Source: Thermoplasmata archaeon
Lineage (GTDB): Archaea; Thermoplasmatota; Thermoplasmata; Lutacidiplasmatales; UBA184
NCBI GenBank assembly: GCA_028864975.1
Contig: JAGWLG010000019.1
Location: forward strand, 1 to 61,982
Direction: 5' to 3'
Length of the DNA stretch: 61,982 nt
How positions within the stretch are numbered: the first letter of the stretch is position 1; each line of letters starts with the position of its first letter. A model generated the notes under the pieces. It did not search any database. It was given only the letters and a program-made list of their open reading frames with translations, and was not told the origin of the DNA. The translations under genes and the position numbers were made by a program. Below are positions 50,708 to 60,317 of this stretch, piece by piece.

Positions 50708-53394
50708 GCGAGAACATCCGACGGCTCCTGGGTCTGTCGCTCTTCCTCCTGATGGCGTTGCTGATCCTCGTTCCGACGGGGGCGGGCCTTGCGGTCTTCC
50801 AGGCGCCCACCTCCGACGCGTCCCCCACCGCGGGCGCTGCCGCTCAGCCGACGATGGTGACCCTGCCCTCTCATCACCTTCGGTCGGACCCTTCGTCACC
50901 CACGACCTCCTCTACGACGGGCCCGGCTCCCCGCTCGACCCCCACCGGTCCCTGCGCCCCGAGCAGTCCCTCCGCCATCGCCTGGGCCAACAACGTCACG
51001 ACCACGATCAGCTTGTTCGGCGCTTCCCAGGTCGTCCCCTACGTGAACTCCGTGAGCGGTTACGCCCGCTCGGTCCAGGTCACCATCCAGACCCCGGCGA
51101 ACGTGCCCATTGAGCAGGCCGAGATCACGGTCTGGGCGGTGGGCTGGAACAACCAGTCGCTCAATTCGACCCTCCCCAACGCCCCGGGCGTCTTCTCCAT
51201 GACGGTGGACCAGAATGTTCCCACGAAGAACATCGCCACCGGTCAGCTGAACGATTTCAAGTTCTTCCCGCCGGGCTCGACCGTCTACTTCAACATGAGC
51301 CTGGTCCAGAACGTGACGGACCCGAGCAACTGGACCTCCCCCTGCTGGGCGGGCGCCTTCAACGCCCCCTGGAACCCGGCCCCCGCCGCGCCGGCGCCGC
51401 AACCCACCTGGGCCTACCGCATCGGGAACGGCTGGCCGAGCCCGGTCTTCGAGAACGACATCCAGATCACCGCGACGCCCAACGTCATGAACGGCGTCCA
51501 ACCGGACCCCTTCCAGTCCGTCTATTTCTACCTCAACTCCAGCAAGATCAACATGAACATCGGGGGTCCGCTCGGGGGAGCCCGGCTCTACTACTTCCTC
51601 CACAATCGCACATGCGACAACAAGAACGCCCAAGGCTGCCCGGGTGGGGCCTCGTTCTGCAGCGCGAACGCGACCTTCGAGGTCTCCTGCTACGGCGGGG
51701 TCCCCACGGGGGTGGGGCCGTTCTATGAGGCGGGGGACGTCATCGACTTCTATTTCGAGGCCTTCATCTCGAACGACGTCGGGGTCTACAACAAGATCTT
51801 CTCAAGGTCGTACTCCTACACCGTAAGCGCCGGAGGCACTTGGTGTCAACCCGATAGCGGGTACAACTTCTATGGGTGGTCCGGGAGCGCGCTCCCACCC
51901 TACAACGTTCCCGACCCGACGAACCATCCCACGTGGGTGAACAACGGGAACTACTCCGGCCGCGCGGACCCGGTCACGCTGAACCTCTCCGGCCCGGTGA
52001 CCGAGATCGCGGTGTACAACGCGGTGGGCTCGGCTCCCGCCTTTGCCTCCGCTTCGCTCGTGGACCCGAGCCAGGTCGTTGCGCCTCACCCCGGTATCCT
52101 CCTGCCTGCCCCCCCCGCCGCTCCGGTCGTGCCCAACATCGCTGGGAACACCCTGGTCACGTTCACCGAGACCGGCCTTCCCGCGGGGACGGTCTGGTCC
52201 GTCCTCTTCGGGACGCAGAACGTCTCCTCACCGACGGCCTCGATCTCGTTCAGCGTGGCGGCGGGCCAGAACTACTCCTACACCGTCACGACCCCGATCT
52301 CCGCGGGGAAGGTCTTCGTCCGGTACGTGGCCTCCCCCTTCGCCGGGTGGTTCTACGTCGGAGGCTCTCCGGTCTCCCAGGGCATCAACTTCACCGCGCA
52401 GGTCTACCTGGACATCATCCAGAGCCCGTGGAACGCGGGGAACGTCTCGACGAACCCCACGGCCTACGGCCGCAACTCGGGGTGGTACGACAACAACTCG
52501 GAAGTGACGCTCACCGCGATCGGGTACTTCGGCTTCCCCTACTTCCTGATCCTGAGCGCGGGGCACTCCGTGCCCTTCCCGATGACCTACGTCATCTCTT
52601 CGAGCACGAACGACTCCGTCATCCCCGCCTTCGGAGGCATCCTGAACCTGACGATCTCCAGCCGAAACACGACGACGGCGATCGCCTACGCCTACGTCTT
52701 CTTCAACGAGACCTACAACGGCCAGGCGCTCTCCGGCGTCGTGCTGATGAACGAAGAGAACTCGACGGTCTTCTACACCGGGGACGGAACCCAGATCAAC
52801 GACCCCTCCGACATCGGGCCCTTCCCTCCCGGGGTGAACATCACGCTCTTCGTGCTCGCCTACGACGAGCTGGGGTGTCCGCTGCGGTCGGACACCTACC
52901 ACTTCCACACCGAGACCGGCACGCCACCCACCGTCGACTCCCGGACGTTCTTCTACGTCGTGGTGTACGACGAGGCGAAGAACCAGTACATCCCCAACGT
53001 GCCGGTGAACATGTCCAACGCGACCTGGTGGGACATCTGCTTCACCAACACGTTCGGGTTCTGCTACCCGAACGCCACCTACTCGTCGACGCCGCTCTAC
53101 CTCTCCTACGGGTGGTACAACGTCACCGTGCAGTACGACGGGCAGGTCCAGAGCGTCTCGTACTACCTCAATCCGACCTCGAACAAGACGCTGACGTTCA
53201 TCTTCAATTCGGCGGAACACCATCCGCCAATCTACTCGGAGCCGACGCAGGGGTTCTCGCCGTACCCGCCGTACGCCCCGTTACCGCTGCTCTTAGGGCT
53301 CATCCTAGCGGGAGCGCTCGGCATTCCGATCGTGCTCATGTGGCTCGAGCAGCGGCGCAAGGCGGCCGCCGAGGAGAAGCGCATCACCCTGTAG
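50704..53394 (+). CDS. Secreted membrane-anchored protein with EEKRITL tail (second of pair)
   Basis: An 896-residue paralogue in architecture: an N-terminal signal helix (LLGLSLFLLMALLILVPTGAG), a Pro/Ser/Thr-rich linker (~37-85), a long glycosylation-prone external region with Cys pairs, beta-domain repeats towards the end (FFYVVVYDEAKNQYIPNVPV resembles the equivalent segment of the first protein), a membrane helix near 860-880 and the tail KAAAEEKRITL. Its ATG overlaps the previous stop. No catalytic motif recognised. Cotranslation and identical tails suggest that the two act as a heteromeric pair. Confidence 0.75.
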   Translation: MSENIRRLLGLSLFLLMALLILVPTGAGLAVFQAPTSDASPTAGAAAQPTMVTLPSHHLRSDPSSPTTSSTTGPAPRSTPTGPCAPSSPSAIAWANNVTTTISLFGASQVVPYVNSVSGYARSVQVTIQTPANVPIEQAEITVWAVGWNNQSLNSTLPNAPGVFSMTVDQNVPTKNIATGQLNDFKFFPPGSTVYFNMSLVQNVTDPSNWTSPCWAGAFNAPWNPAPAAPAPQPTWAYRIGNGWPSPVFENDIQITATPNVMNGVQPDPFQSVYFYLNSSKINMNIGGPLGGARLYYFLHNRTCDNKNAQGCPGGASFCSANATFEVSCYGGVPTGVGPFYEAGDVIDFYFEAFISNDVGVYNKIFSRSYSYTVSAGGTWCQPDSGYNFYGWSGSALPPYNVPDPTNHPTWVNNGNYSGRADPVTLNLSGPVTEIAVYNAVGSAPAFASASLVDPSQVVAPHPGILLPAPPAAPVVPNIAGNTLVTFTETGLPAGTVWSVLFGTQNVSSPTASISFSVAAGQNYSYTVTTPISAGKVFVRYVASPFAGWFYVGGSPVSQGINFTAQVYLDIIQSPWNAGNVSTNPTAYGRNSGWYDNNSEVTLTAIGYFGFPYFLILSAGHSVPFPMTYVISSSTNDSVIPAFGGILNLTISSRNTTTAIAYAYVFFNETYNGQALSGVVLMNEENSTVFYTGDGTQINDPSDIGPFPPGVNITLFVLAYDELGCPLRSDTYHFHTETGTPPTVDSRTFFYVVVYDEAKNQYIPNVPVNMSNATWWDICFTNTFGFCYPNATYSSTPLYLSYGWYNVTVQYDGQVQSVSYYLNPTSNKTLTFIFNSAEHHPPIYSEPTQGFSPYPPYAPLPLLLGLILAGALGIPIVLMWLEQRRKAAAEEKRITL

Positions 53395-53434
53395 CGGAGC
53401 GCATCAGGATTCACCCCAAAGGAAGGAGACGAAC

Positions 53435-56400
53435 ATGGCCTACGGAGGACAAGGAACGCCGCCGAACCAGTACCGACCGCGACCCCAGGGACAGGTGGGG
53501 AACCCCTACGACGTGATGGGGGGCTTCTTCCCGGTCTCCGCGCCCGGGGCCCGCCCACCTCCGCCCCAGGGTTCTCCATACGCCCCCGTCCCGGCCCGTC
53601 CTGGCTATCCTCCCCAGTACCGGCCGGTGCCCGTGCGGCCCCCGGTCCAGCCGTACCCCGCGGGAGGGCGACCCCCGCCGGGGGCGCTGGCGGTCCCGCC
53701 GAGGGGAGGGCCCCCTCAGGCCGGGCGGCCTCCCGCGCCGAAGAAGAAGAAGGGCTACTCGAAGGAGGAGATGGTCTTCATCGCGCTCGGGATCGGACTC
53801 ATCCTGGTCGGGGGGTTCCTGATCCCGACGTTCAACCTTCTGATGAACGTCCAGTCGGCCGGACAGTTCATCGCCAACACGAACGCGGGCTACCTGCCGA
53901 ACTCGGGCACGCAGGCCATCCAGCTGACCGCGGGGACGGTCCAACCTGGTCAGACGATCATGATCATGGACCAGATTGCCACGATCAAGTACCTTCCCGT
54001 CCAGCAGATCACGACCATCAATTACACCAGCATCTCTCCGCAGGACAACCAGCACCTGGACATCGCGCAGAAGCTCTTTGGGGTCTTCAGCGGGAACCTC
54101 CAGAACCAGTACAACTTCCAGGTCGGGCAGTATGTCCTGCTCACCTTCAAGGTCGTCTCGGCGACGGTCCCCGGGAACCCCAACGGCTCGTCCTACCTGA
54201 CCCTGGACGCGGCGTGGCAGGCCAGCTGGAACGCCTTCGACAACAGCTTCACGGGGCTCAAGGCCTTCTCGCTCGACCCTGCGGTCATCCAGCCGTACCC
54301 CGCCCCGCTGTACGATGGCCTCTTCGTGGCCATGATCGTCGCGGGGGCCGGGCTGCTCCTGGTCGCGATGATGTGGCCGAAGCGGCTCAAGCTCTTCTTC
54401 AAGATCTCGACCAAGGACCCGCAGCACCTCGTTCCCGTGGTGATGTTCTTCCTTTCGATCCTCTGCATGGTCTTCCTGCCGTTCTACCCGTGGTGGATGG
54501 TCCTGATCTTCTCCGTCCTGCTCGCTTTCACGGCCCACAAGATGCCGCAGCTGGCGGTCATCCTGTTAGGGATGCTCATGCTGGCCGAAGTGGGCTACCA
54601 GGCCCCCGAGCTGGCGCTCATCTTCGTCTTCGGGCTTCTGCCGCTCTTGGGCGCGACCCTGGTGGACTGGCGGATCGGCCTGGGGGGCATGTTCGTCATC
54701 GCGCTCGCGCCCTACGGGCTCTCGTTCATCGTGCCGATCATGATGGCGATGATCTTCTCGCTCATGCTCGGCGTGGCCGTCGCGGCCGCTGGGGGGCTCG
54801 TCCTCTCCATCTTCGTGACCCTCGGGAACTTCCCGGTGCTGGGCTGGATGGTCGGGAACGCCCACTCGGGGCTTCCCACGTACGTGAACGGGCATCCCCA
54901 GGACCTGGCCCCCGTTCGGTGGAACTGGTCCTTCGCGGACCTCTGGAACGCCTACGCGAACGTCGCGAGCCCGAACGGCGTGGTCCTATCCACGGGATCC
55001 CAGGGCATCGAGGCGTTCTGGTCCCCCCTCACCATGATCGCGGTCTGGTGCGTCGCCGCCTGGCTCGCGCACCTCCTGATCCTGGACCGCACCAAGATGA
55101 CCCCTGCCCGCTGGGCGAAGCACTCCTTGGTCGGGGGCGGCATGATCACGGGGGTCGCCTTCGGCGAGCTGGTGGCCTTCAGCCAGTTCCAGGGCGCGGC
55201 CGGCATCCTGGTCATCGGGATCATCCCCGCGATGCTTTGCGCGACGGCCGCCGGGATGGTGCTGCGCGAGACGTTCCAGGCCTACTTCACGAGCAAGCTG
55301 GGCGGGACCGCGGTCGGTACACGTATCGCCGAGATGGCCACCCTCCACAAGGTCTCTTTCGAGATGGTGGGCGGACTGGGCGACGTGAAGGCCGACATCA
55401 AGGAGTCGATGATCATCCCGCTGATGAGGAAGGACGTGACCAGCAAGTTCGGGCTCGAGCCCCCGAAGGGGATCCTGCTGTTCGGGCCACCCGGCTGCGG
55501 GAAGACCATGCTCATGAAGGCGCTCGCGAACGAGCTGGGCGTCGAGATGATCTCGGTCAAGTGCTCGGACCTGATGAGCAAGTGGTACGGTGAGTCCGAA
55601 GGGAAGGTCGCCGAGCTGTTCAAGACGGCCAAGGAGCGGGCACCCTGCATCCTGTTCATGGATGAGGTCGACGCGCTCGCCAAGCGTCGCGACATGTACA
55701 GCGCGGACGATGTGTCGCCCCGTCTGTTGTCCATCATGCTGAGCGAGATGGACGGCATGGACAAGACCGGCGGGGTCATCATCGTGGCCACCACGAACAA
55801 GCCCGAGATGATCGACCCGGCCATGATGCGTCCTGGGCGTCTGGACAAGATCATCTACGTGCCGCCGCCCGACTTCAACGAGCGGGCCGACGTCATCAAG
55901 GTCCACCTGTTCGGTAAGCCGGTCTCGCCCGACATCGACCTGACCGAGATCGCGAAGAAGACCGAGCGGTTCTCGGGCGCCGACCTGGCGAACCTCGTGC
56001 GTGAGGCCGCGACGATCGCGATGAAGCGCTCGATGATGACCGGGGTCGCCTCGATCATCTCGATGGAGGACTTCCGGACCGTCATGCCCCGCATCAAGCC
56101 CTCGATCTCGCTGAGGATGATCGAGGAGTACGAGCGGCTCAAGATGGACTTCGAGCGTAAGATGCACCAGGTCCAGCGGGCCGAGCGCAAGGTCGTCGTG
56201 AAGTGGGACGACGTGGGCGGGCTCGAGGACATCAAGAAGGCGCTCAAGGAGTACGTCGAGCTGCCGCTGACCAAGCCCGAGCTGATGGAGGAGTACAAGC
56301 TCAAGACCGGACGCGGGATCCTGCTGTTCGGTCCGCCGGGATGCGGGAAGACCCACATCATGCGGGCCGCGTCCAACGAGCTCAACGTGCCCATCCAGAT

Positions 56401-57100
56401 CGTGAACGGTCCCGAGCTCGTGAGCGCTCTCGCCGGTCAGAGCGAGGCCGCCGTGCGCGACATCCTCTACCGGGCGCGTGAGAACTCGCCGTCGATCGTC
56501 TTCTTCGATGAGATCGATGCGCTCGCGAGCAAGGAGTCGATGAAGACCCCCGAGGTCTCGCGTGCTGTGAGCCAGTTCCTGACGGAGATGGACGGGATCA
56601 AGCCCAAGGACCGGGTCATCATCGTCGCGACGACGAACCGGCCGCAGATCCTGGACCCTGCCCTGCTGCGTCCGGGACGCTTCGACAAGATCTTCTACGT
56701 GCCCCCGCCGGACCTGAAGGCCCGCTCGGACATCTTCAAGATCCATCTGAAGGGCGTTCCGACGGACGGCGAGGTCGACTACGACCTCCTGGCTCTTGGG
56801 ACCGAAGGGTACTCCGGCGCCGACATCGCTTCGATCGTCGACGAGGCGAAGCTCATCGCGCTACGCGAGCAGCTCCGCAACGAGATGGGCGGCCACGGAG
56901 CTCCTCTGGGCTCTGGACCCCAGATGCAGCTGCAGCAGTTCCTGGAGCGCGGCGCGGGAGCCGGAGCGGCGAGCCGCCGGGTCATCGGGGTCAAGATGGC
57001 GAACCTGCTCGAGGCCATCGGGAAGACCAAGAGCTCGGTCACGCCCGAGACGCTGGAGTGGGCGCAGTCCTTCATCCAGACCTACGGAACGCGGCAGTAA
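53435..57100 (+). CDS. Polytopic membrane protein with two Cdc48-type AAA+ modules
   Basis: A 1221-residue protein. Residues 1-105 are Pro/Gly/Tyr-rich and cytoplasmic. A first helix (~112-131) leads to an external domain (~132-285), followed by about ten membrane helices (~292-622). The C-terminal half is a tandem AAA+ pair as in Cdc48/VAT: Walker A GPPGCGKT at ~685 and ~968, Walker B ILFMDEVDAL (~740) and IVFFDEIDAL (~1024), Arg-finger segments RPGRLDK and RPGRFDK, and SGADLANLVREAA/SGADIASIVDEAK lids. The usual double-psi N-domain of Cdc48 is replaced by the membrane part. By family it should unfold or extract proteins with ATP. RBS GGAAGGAG precedes the ATG, and two EEKRITL proteins lie directly upstream. 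Confidence 0.85.
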   Translation: MAYGGQGTPPNQYRPRPQGQVGNPYDVMGGFFPVSAPGARPPPPQGSPYAPVPARPGYPPQYRPVPVRPPVQPYPAGGRPPPGALAVPPRGGPPQAGRPPAPKKKKGYSKEEMVFIALGIGLILVGGFLIPTFNLLMNVQSAGQFIANTNAGYLPNSGTQAIQLTAGTVQPGQTIMIMDQIATIKYLPVQQITTINYTSISPQDNQHLDIAQKLFGVFSGNLQNQYNFQVGQYVLLTFKVVSATVPGNPNGSSYLTLDAAWQASWNAFDNSFTGLKAFSLDPAVIQPYPAPLYDGLFVAMIVAGAGLLLVAMMWPKRLKLFFKISTKDPQHLVPVVMFFLSILCMVFLPFYPWWMVLIFSVLLAFTAHKMPQLAVILLGMLMLAEVGYQAPELALIFVFGLLPLLGATLVDWRIGLGGMFVIALAPYGLSFIVPIMMAMIFSLMLGVAVAAAGGLVLSIFVTLGNFPVLGWMVGNAHSGLPTYVNGHPQDLAPVRWNWSFADLWNAYANVASPNGVVLSTGSQGIEAFWSPLTMIAVWCVAAWLAHLLILDRTKMTPARWAKHSLVGGGMITGVAFGELVAFSQFQGAAGILVIGIIPAMLCATAAGMVLRETFQAYFTSKLGGTAVGTRIAEMATLHKVSFEMVGGLGDVKADIKESMIIPLMRKDVTSKFGLEPPKGILLFGPPGCGKTMLMKALANELGVEMISVKCSDLMSKWYGESEGKVAELFKTAKERAPCILFMDEVDALAKRRDMYSADDVSPRLLSIMLSEMDGMDKTGGVIIVATTNKPEMIDPAMMRPGRLDKIIYVPPPDFNERADVIKVHLFGKPVSPDIDLTEIAKKTERFSGADLANLVREAATIAMKRSMMTGVASIISMEDFRTVMPRIKPSISLRMIEEYERLKMDFERKMHQVQRAERKVVVKWDDVGGLEDIKKALKEYVELPLTKPELMEEYKLKTGRGILLFGPPGCGKTHIMRAASNELNVPIQIVNGPELVSALAGQSEAAVRDILYRARENSPSIVFFDEIDALASKESMKTPEVSRAVSQFLTEMDGIKPKDRVIIVATTNRPQILDPALLRPGRFDKIFYVPPPDLKARSDIFKIHLKGVPTDGEVDYDLLALGTEGYSGADIASIVDEAKLIALREQLRNEMGGHGAPLGSGPQMQLQQFLERGAGAGAASRRVIGVKMANLLEAIGKTKSSVTPETLEWAQSFIQTYGTRQ

Positions 57101-57157
57101 GCTGGCGAGAAGAGCGGAGGCCGGGCGCGAGACAGGACAGAGGGAGGAGGAAGCACC

Positions 57158-57628
57158 ATGGATATCCCTCTGTTCGGCCTCGCGCTGCTCACCTTCGCCA
57201 TCCTCTACCTGGGGCTCTCGGTCTTCCTGCTCTGGACCCTGGTGATCACAGGTTTCATCCTGATGGCCTGGCTCGCCATCCGGTGGAGGGCTGTGGGGGA
57301 GAACTACCCCCACGGTCTCGGCGACTCGCTGACGCTCTTGGTCCTGGTCTCGATCACCTGGATCCTTTTCGTCTTCCTGGGGCCGAAGGAGTGTAGCTAC
57401 TACACGTGCAACGGGAGCAACGACGGGGTCCCGTTCATGGGGAACGGCCTGACCTATATCGACCCCCCTTGGCACGTGATCACGGAGATCTTGATCTTCT
57501 TCATCTTCCTGATCCTGATCCTCTTCGCCGTCATCATCCCCGTGCTCCAGCACCGCATGACGCTCGGCGGCGGTGGGGGCGGCGATGAGGGTGGCGGCAA
57601 GGGCAAGGTCGGCGTGGGGGCCGGCTGA
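57158..57628 (+). CDS. Small membrane protein of the AAA+ operon
   Basis: A 156-residue protein with four hydrophobic segments (residues ~5-24, 26-44, 58-76 and 108-130), a short external loop holding ECSYYTCNGSN (two Cys and a sequon), and a Gly-rich cytoplasmic tail. A strong GGGAGGAGG ribosome-binding site precedes the ATG. It starts 57 nt after the AAA+ gene and probably belongs to that complex. No known family recognised. Confidence 0.65.
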   Translation: MDIPLFGLALLTFAILYLGLSVFLLWTLVITGFILMAWLAIRWRAVGENYPHGLGDSLTLLVLVSITWILFVFLGPKECSYYTCNGSNDGVPFMGNGLTYIDPPWHVITEILIFFIFLILILFAVIIPVLQHRMTLGGGGGGDEGGGKGKVGVGAG

Positions 57629-57693
57629 ACGCGTCTGCCCTCGGTCCTCCCTGCGCGCGAATCCTTTAACACGGGTCCGCGGTGGGTCCCGTC

Positions 57694-59226
57694 GTGCCTA
57701 GCGGGGAGACGCTCACCGAGGAACGTCGGTCCAAGCGCGACCGCCTGAAGGCCTCGGGGGGCCTCGCTTACCCCTACGGTTTCCCCGGCCGCGTGCCGCT
57801 CGCCTCCGTGCGGAGCGAGCTCGCGACCCAGCCACCGGGGAGCGAGCTCGCGGGCGTCTCGCGACGGGTCGCGGGACGTGTCCAAACGATACGGCAGCAC
57901 GGGAAGACCGCCTTCGTGCCGCTGCGGGACCAGAGCGGGGAGCTCCAGCTCTTCCTCCGCGTGGACGACCTCGGCGAGAAGGGCTACCAGACCGCGCTGG
58001 ACACCCTCGACCCGGGAGACCTCGTCGGCGCCGAAGGGGTCCCGGTGGTCACGCGACGAGGGGAGCCCTCGATCCGCGCCACCTCGGTCGTCCTTCTGGC
58101 CAAGGCGCTGCGTCCCCCGCCGGAGAAGTGGCACGGACTGCAGGACCCGGAGGCCCGGCTTCGGCAACGCTACGTCGACCTCCTCTCATCCCCCGAGGTC
58201 GTCCGCACGTTCGAGGGCCGCTCGGCCCTCGTCGCGGAGATGCGGCGCTATCTCTCCGCCCAGGGCTTTCAGGAGGTCGAGACCCCGGTCCTGGGCCGGG
58301 TCGCCTCGGGGGGGTTGGCGCATCCGTTCGTGACCCACTATCGCTTCCTCGAGGAGGACTTCCGCCTCCGGGTCGCGCTGGAGCTCCCCCTCAAGCGGCT
58401 CCTCGTCGGGGGTATGGAGCGGGTCTTCGAGATCGGGAAGGTCTTCCGGAACGAGGACTTGGACGCGGACCACAGTCCCGAGTTCACGATGATGGAGCTC
58501 TACTGGGCCTACGCGGACTACACCGACGTCCGCAAGCTCGTGGAGGGCCTGACCCAGGACCTCGCGAAAGCGGCCGCCCCCTTCCTCCCGAAGGAAGAAG
58601 CGGAGGCCCGCGTCCGCGACTTCACGCCCCCCTACCCCACGGTGGACTACGTCGAGGCGCTCGAGAAGGAGAGTGGTATCTCCGGCATCGTCGAGCTCCC
58701 CCGGGAGCGCCTGGTCGAGCTCGCCCGCGCTGCGGGGGCGAAGGTCCCGGAGTCGATGAGCCACGGGGGCGCGCTGGACAAGCTCTTCGGCCACTACGTG
58801 GAGTCGCGCCTGGTCCACCCGACCTTCGTCCTCGACTACCCGCTCGAGACCACGCCGCTCGCGAAGCGCCACCGCTCTAAGCCCGGTCGTGTCGAGCGGT
58901 TCGAGCTCTTCTATCGAGGAATGGAGCTCGGGAACGCCTACAGCGAGCTCAACGACCCCGACGACCAGGAGGAGCGGTTCCGCGCCCAGCTCCCACCGCC
59001 GGCCGCCGGTGGCGGTGAGGGGGAGGAGAGCTACGCCTACGACGAGGATTTTGTCGAAGCCCTTCGATATGGCATGCCGCCGGCGGGGGGATTGGGCATG
59101 GGGGTCGACCGTCTTGCCATGGCGTTCTTGGGACGTCCCTCGATCAAGGACGTGATCCTGTTCCCGCCCACCCGCTCGCTCAAGAGCTCGGGACCGACAC
59201 CCGCCCCAGGGGCCGGGGCGTCGTAG
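57694..59226 (+). CDS. lysS: Lysyl-tRNA synthetase, class II
   Basis: A ~510-residue class II synthetase charging tRNA-Lys. An N-terminal OB-fold anticodon domain (VAGRVQTIRQHGKTAFVPLR) is followed by motif 1 (ETPVLGRVASGGLAHPF), motif 2 (FEIGKVFRNEDLDADHSPEF) and motif 3 (GLGMGVDRLAMAFL), with FYRGMELGNAYSELNDP characteristic of LysRS. Many archaea use the unrelated class I enzyme instead. The start is placed at the GTG at 57694 because CCTTTAAC lies ~28 nt upstream; a GTG at 57682 is also in frame. Confidence 0.95.
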   Translation: MPSGETLTEERRSKRDRLKASGGLAYPYGFPGRVPLASVRSELATQPPGSELAGVSRRVAGRVQTIRQHGKTAFVPLRDQSGELQLFLRVDDLGEKGYQTALDTLDPGDLVGAEGVPVVTRRGEPSIRATSVVLLAKALRPPPEKWHGLQDPEARLRQRYVDLLSSPEVVRTFEGRSALVAEMRRYLSAQGFQEVETPVLGRVASGGLAHPFVTHYRFLEEDFRLRVALELPLKRLLVGGMERVFEIGKVFRNEDLDADHSPEFTMMELYWAYADYTDVRKLVEGLTQDLAKAAAPFLPKEEAEARVRDFTPPYPTVDYVEALEKESGISGIVELPRERLVELARAAGAKVPESMSHGGALDKLFGHYVESRLVHPTFVLDYPLETTPLAKRHRSKPGRVERFELFYRGMELGNAYSELNDPDDQEERFRAQLPPPAAGGGEGEESYAYDEDFVEALRYGMPPAGGLGMGVDRLAMAFLGRPSIKDVILFPPTRSLKSSGPTPAPGAGAS

Positions 59227-59240
59227 CCAGGTGCCCGGTC

Positions 59241-59999
59241 ATGGACACCTTCGACCACCCGCTCGAAGTGCGGCTCATGCGGAGCCTGGGCCTGCCGTTC
59301 CTCCTCCTCATCGAGGAGGTCACCCTGGTCGACCGCTACCGGTGGGTGCGGGACCACCTGCTCGGGGGTCCGCTGCGGACGCTTGACGCGGGGTGCGGAC
59401 TTGGGCTGATGGTGCTCGCGGCCGCCCAGAAGGACCGGGAGGTGGTGGGGATCTCCTACGATGACCGGGAGAACCGGCACGCGGCGTACCGTGCAGAGCT
59501 CATGGGGATCCACAACGTCCGCTTCGTGACGGGGGACTTGAGGAAGCTCGACGCGATGGAGCTAGGTTCCTACGACCAGGTCATCTGCGCCGAGACGATC
59601 GAGCATATCCTCGACGACGAGAAGCTCGTGCGGGACCTGGCCCAACGGCTGAAGGTCGGGGGGAGGCTCCTCCTGACGACGCCCTTCAAGGGCGCTTACG
59701 AGGGCGAGAAGCTCTCGGAGCAGGAGGATGGAGGCCACGTCAGGCCGGGGTACACGCGGGAGGAGCTTCAGCGCCTCTTCGCGCGGAACGGTCTCCGATT
59801 GCTCTCTTGCGACTTCATCTCCGGGAGGGCGTCGCGGGCCGTCCAGCGCGTGCGTCAACGCCTTTCGGACCGGCTCAATCCCTCGGCGGCCGCCTACGCC
59901 ACAGCGCCGCTCAAGGTCCTGTGCATCCTCGACCCTCTTCTCACCCGCGCGCGGGGCCGCCCCTACCTCTCGATCGCCGTGATCGCGCAACGCACGTGA
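59241..59999 (+). CDS. SAM-dependent methyltransferase
   Basis: A 252-residue class I methyltransferase. Motif I is TLDAGCGLGLMVLAA, motif II GISYDDREN, then RFVTGDLRKL, motif IV QVICAETIEHILDDE and LKVGGRLLLTTPF, the pattern of small-molecule or glycan methyltransferases (UbiE/UbiG-like). The C-terminal ~50 residues have an amphipathic or membrane-associated look. It starts 14 nt after lysS. Substrate unknown. Confidence 0.85.
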   Translation: MDTFDHPLEVRLMRSLGLPFLLLIEEVTLVDRYRWVRDHLLGGPLRTLDAGCGLGLMVLAAAQKDREVVGISYDDRENRHAAYRAELMGIHNVRFVTGDLRKLDAMELGSYDQVICAETIEHILDDEKLVRDLAQRLKVGGRLLLTTPFKGAYEGEKLSEQEDGGHVRPGYTREELQRLFARNGLRLLSCDFISGRASRAVQRVRQRLSDRLNPSAAAYATAPLKVLCILDPLLTRARGRPYLSIAVIAQRT

Positions 60000-60040
60000 G
60001 CCTCGCAGGGGTGCGGCGTTGCTGGCCCAGCTCTCCGACG

Positions 60041-60084
60041 CGCTTATAAAGGTCCGAGAATGCAAAATCCTGGCCGAGAGGCCA
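60041..60084 (+). promoter_or_regulatory. Promoter and TGGCC hairpin
   Basis: GCTTATAAAG at 60042-60051 is a good TATA box with predicted initiation near 60073. TGGCC-GAGA-GGCCA (60071-60084) then forms a small inverted repeat at the 5' end of the message, using the same TGGCC/GGCCA half-sites as the operator at 34558-34614. Confidence 0.55.
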
Positions 60085-60098
60085 AGAGTGAACGACCG

Positions 60099-60317
60099 AT
60101 GGCGATGGACAAGATCAGCCTGACCGACGCGCGGAAGATCGCCGACAAGAAAGGGCTCAAGCCGGGCCGTGTGAAGGGAACCAAGGGGATCCAGTTCACG
60201 CGCGGCAAGAACAACCGCATCGAGCCCATCGCGTGGGACGAGTTCGAGGTCACGCTCAAGAAGCGCAAGCTCGCCGTCTACGAGTCCGGCGGCTACATGA
60301 AAGTCATGAAGGCGTAG
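60099..60317 (+). CDS. Small basic hypothetical protein
   Basis: A 72-residue protein beginning MAMDKISLTDARKIADKKGL, with KGTKGIQFTRGKNN and a C-terminal strand pair around FEVTLKKRKLAVYES. Very basic, soluble, probably nucleic-acid or ribosome associated. The ATG at 60099 is preferred to that at 60060, which would lie before the expected transcription start. Family not recognised. Confidence 0.7.
   Translation: MAMDKISLTDARKIADKKGLKPGRVKGTKGIQFTRGKNNRIEPIAWDEFEVTLKKRKLAVYESGGYMKVMKA

Noticed and set aside
51876..53516. A 546-codon frame overlapping the second EEKRITL protein
   Set aside because: Same reason: Arg/His-rich shadow in a GC-rich gene.
54986..56746. A 586-codon minus-strand frame antisense to the AAA+ motor
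   Set aside because: Mirror of a strongly conserved gene; its composition (His, Arg, Asp runs) is typical of antisense frames.
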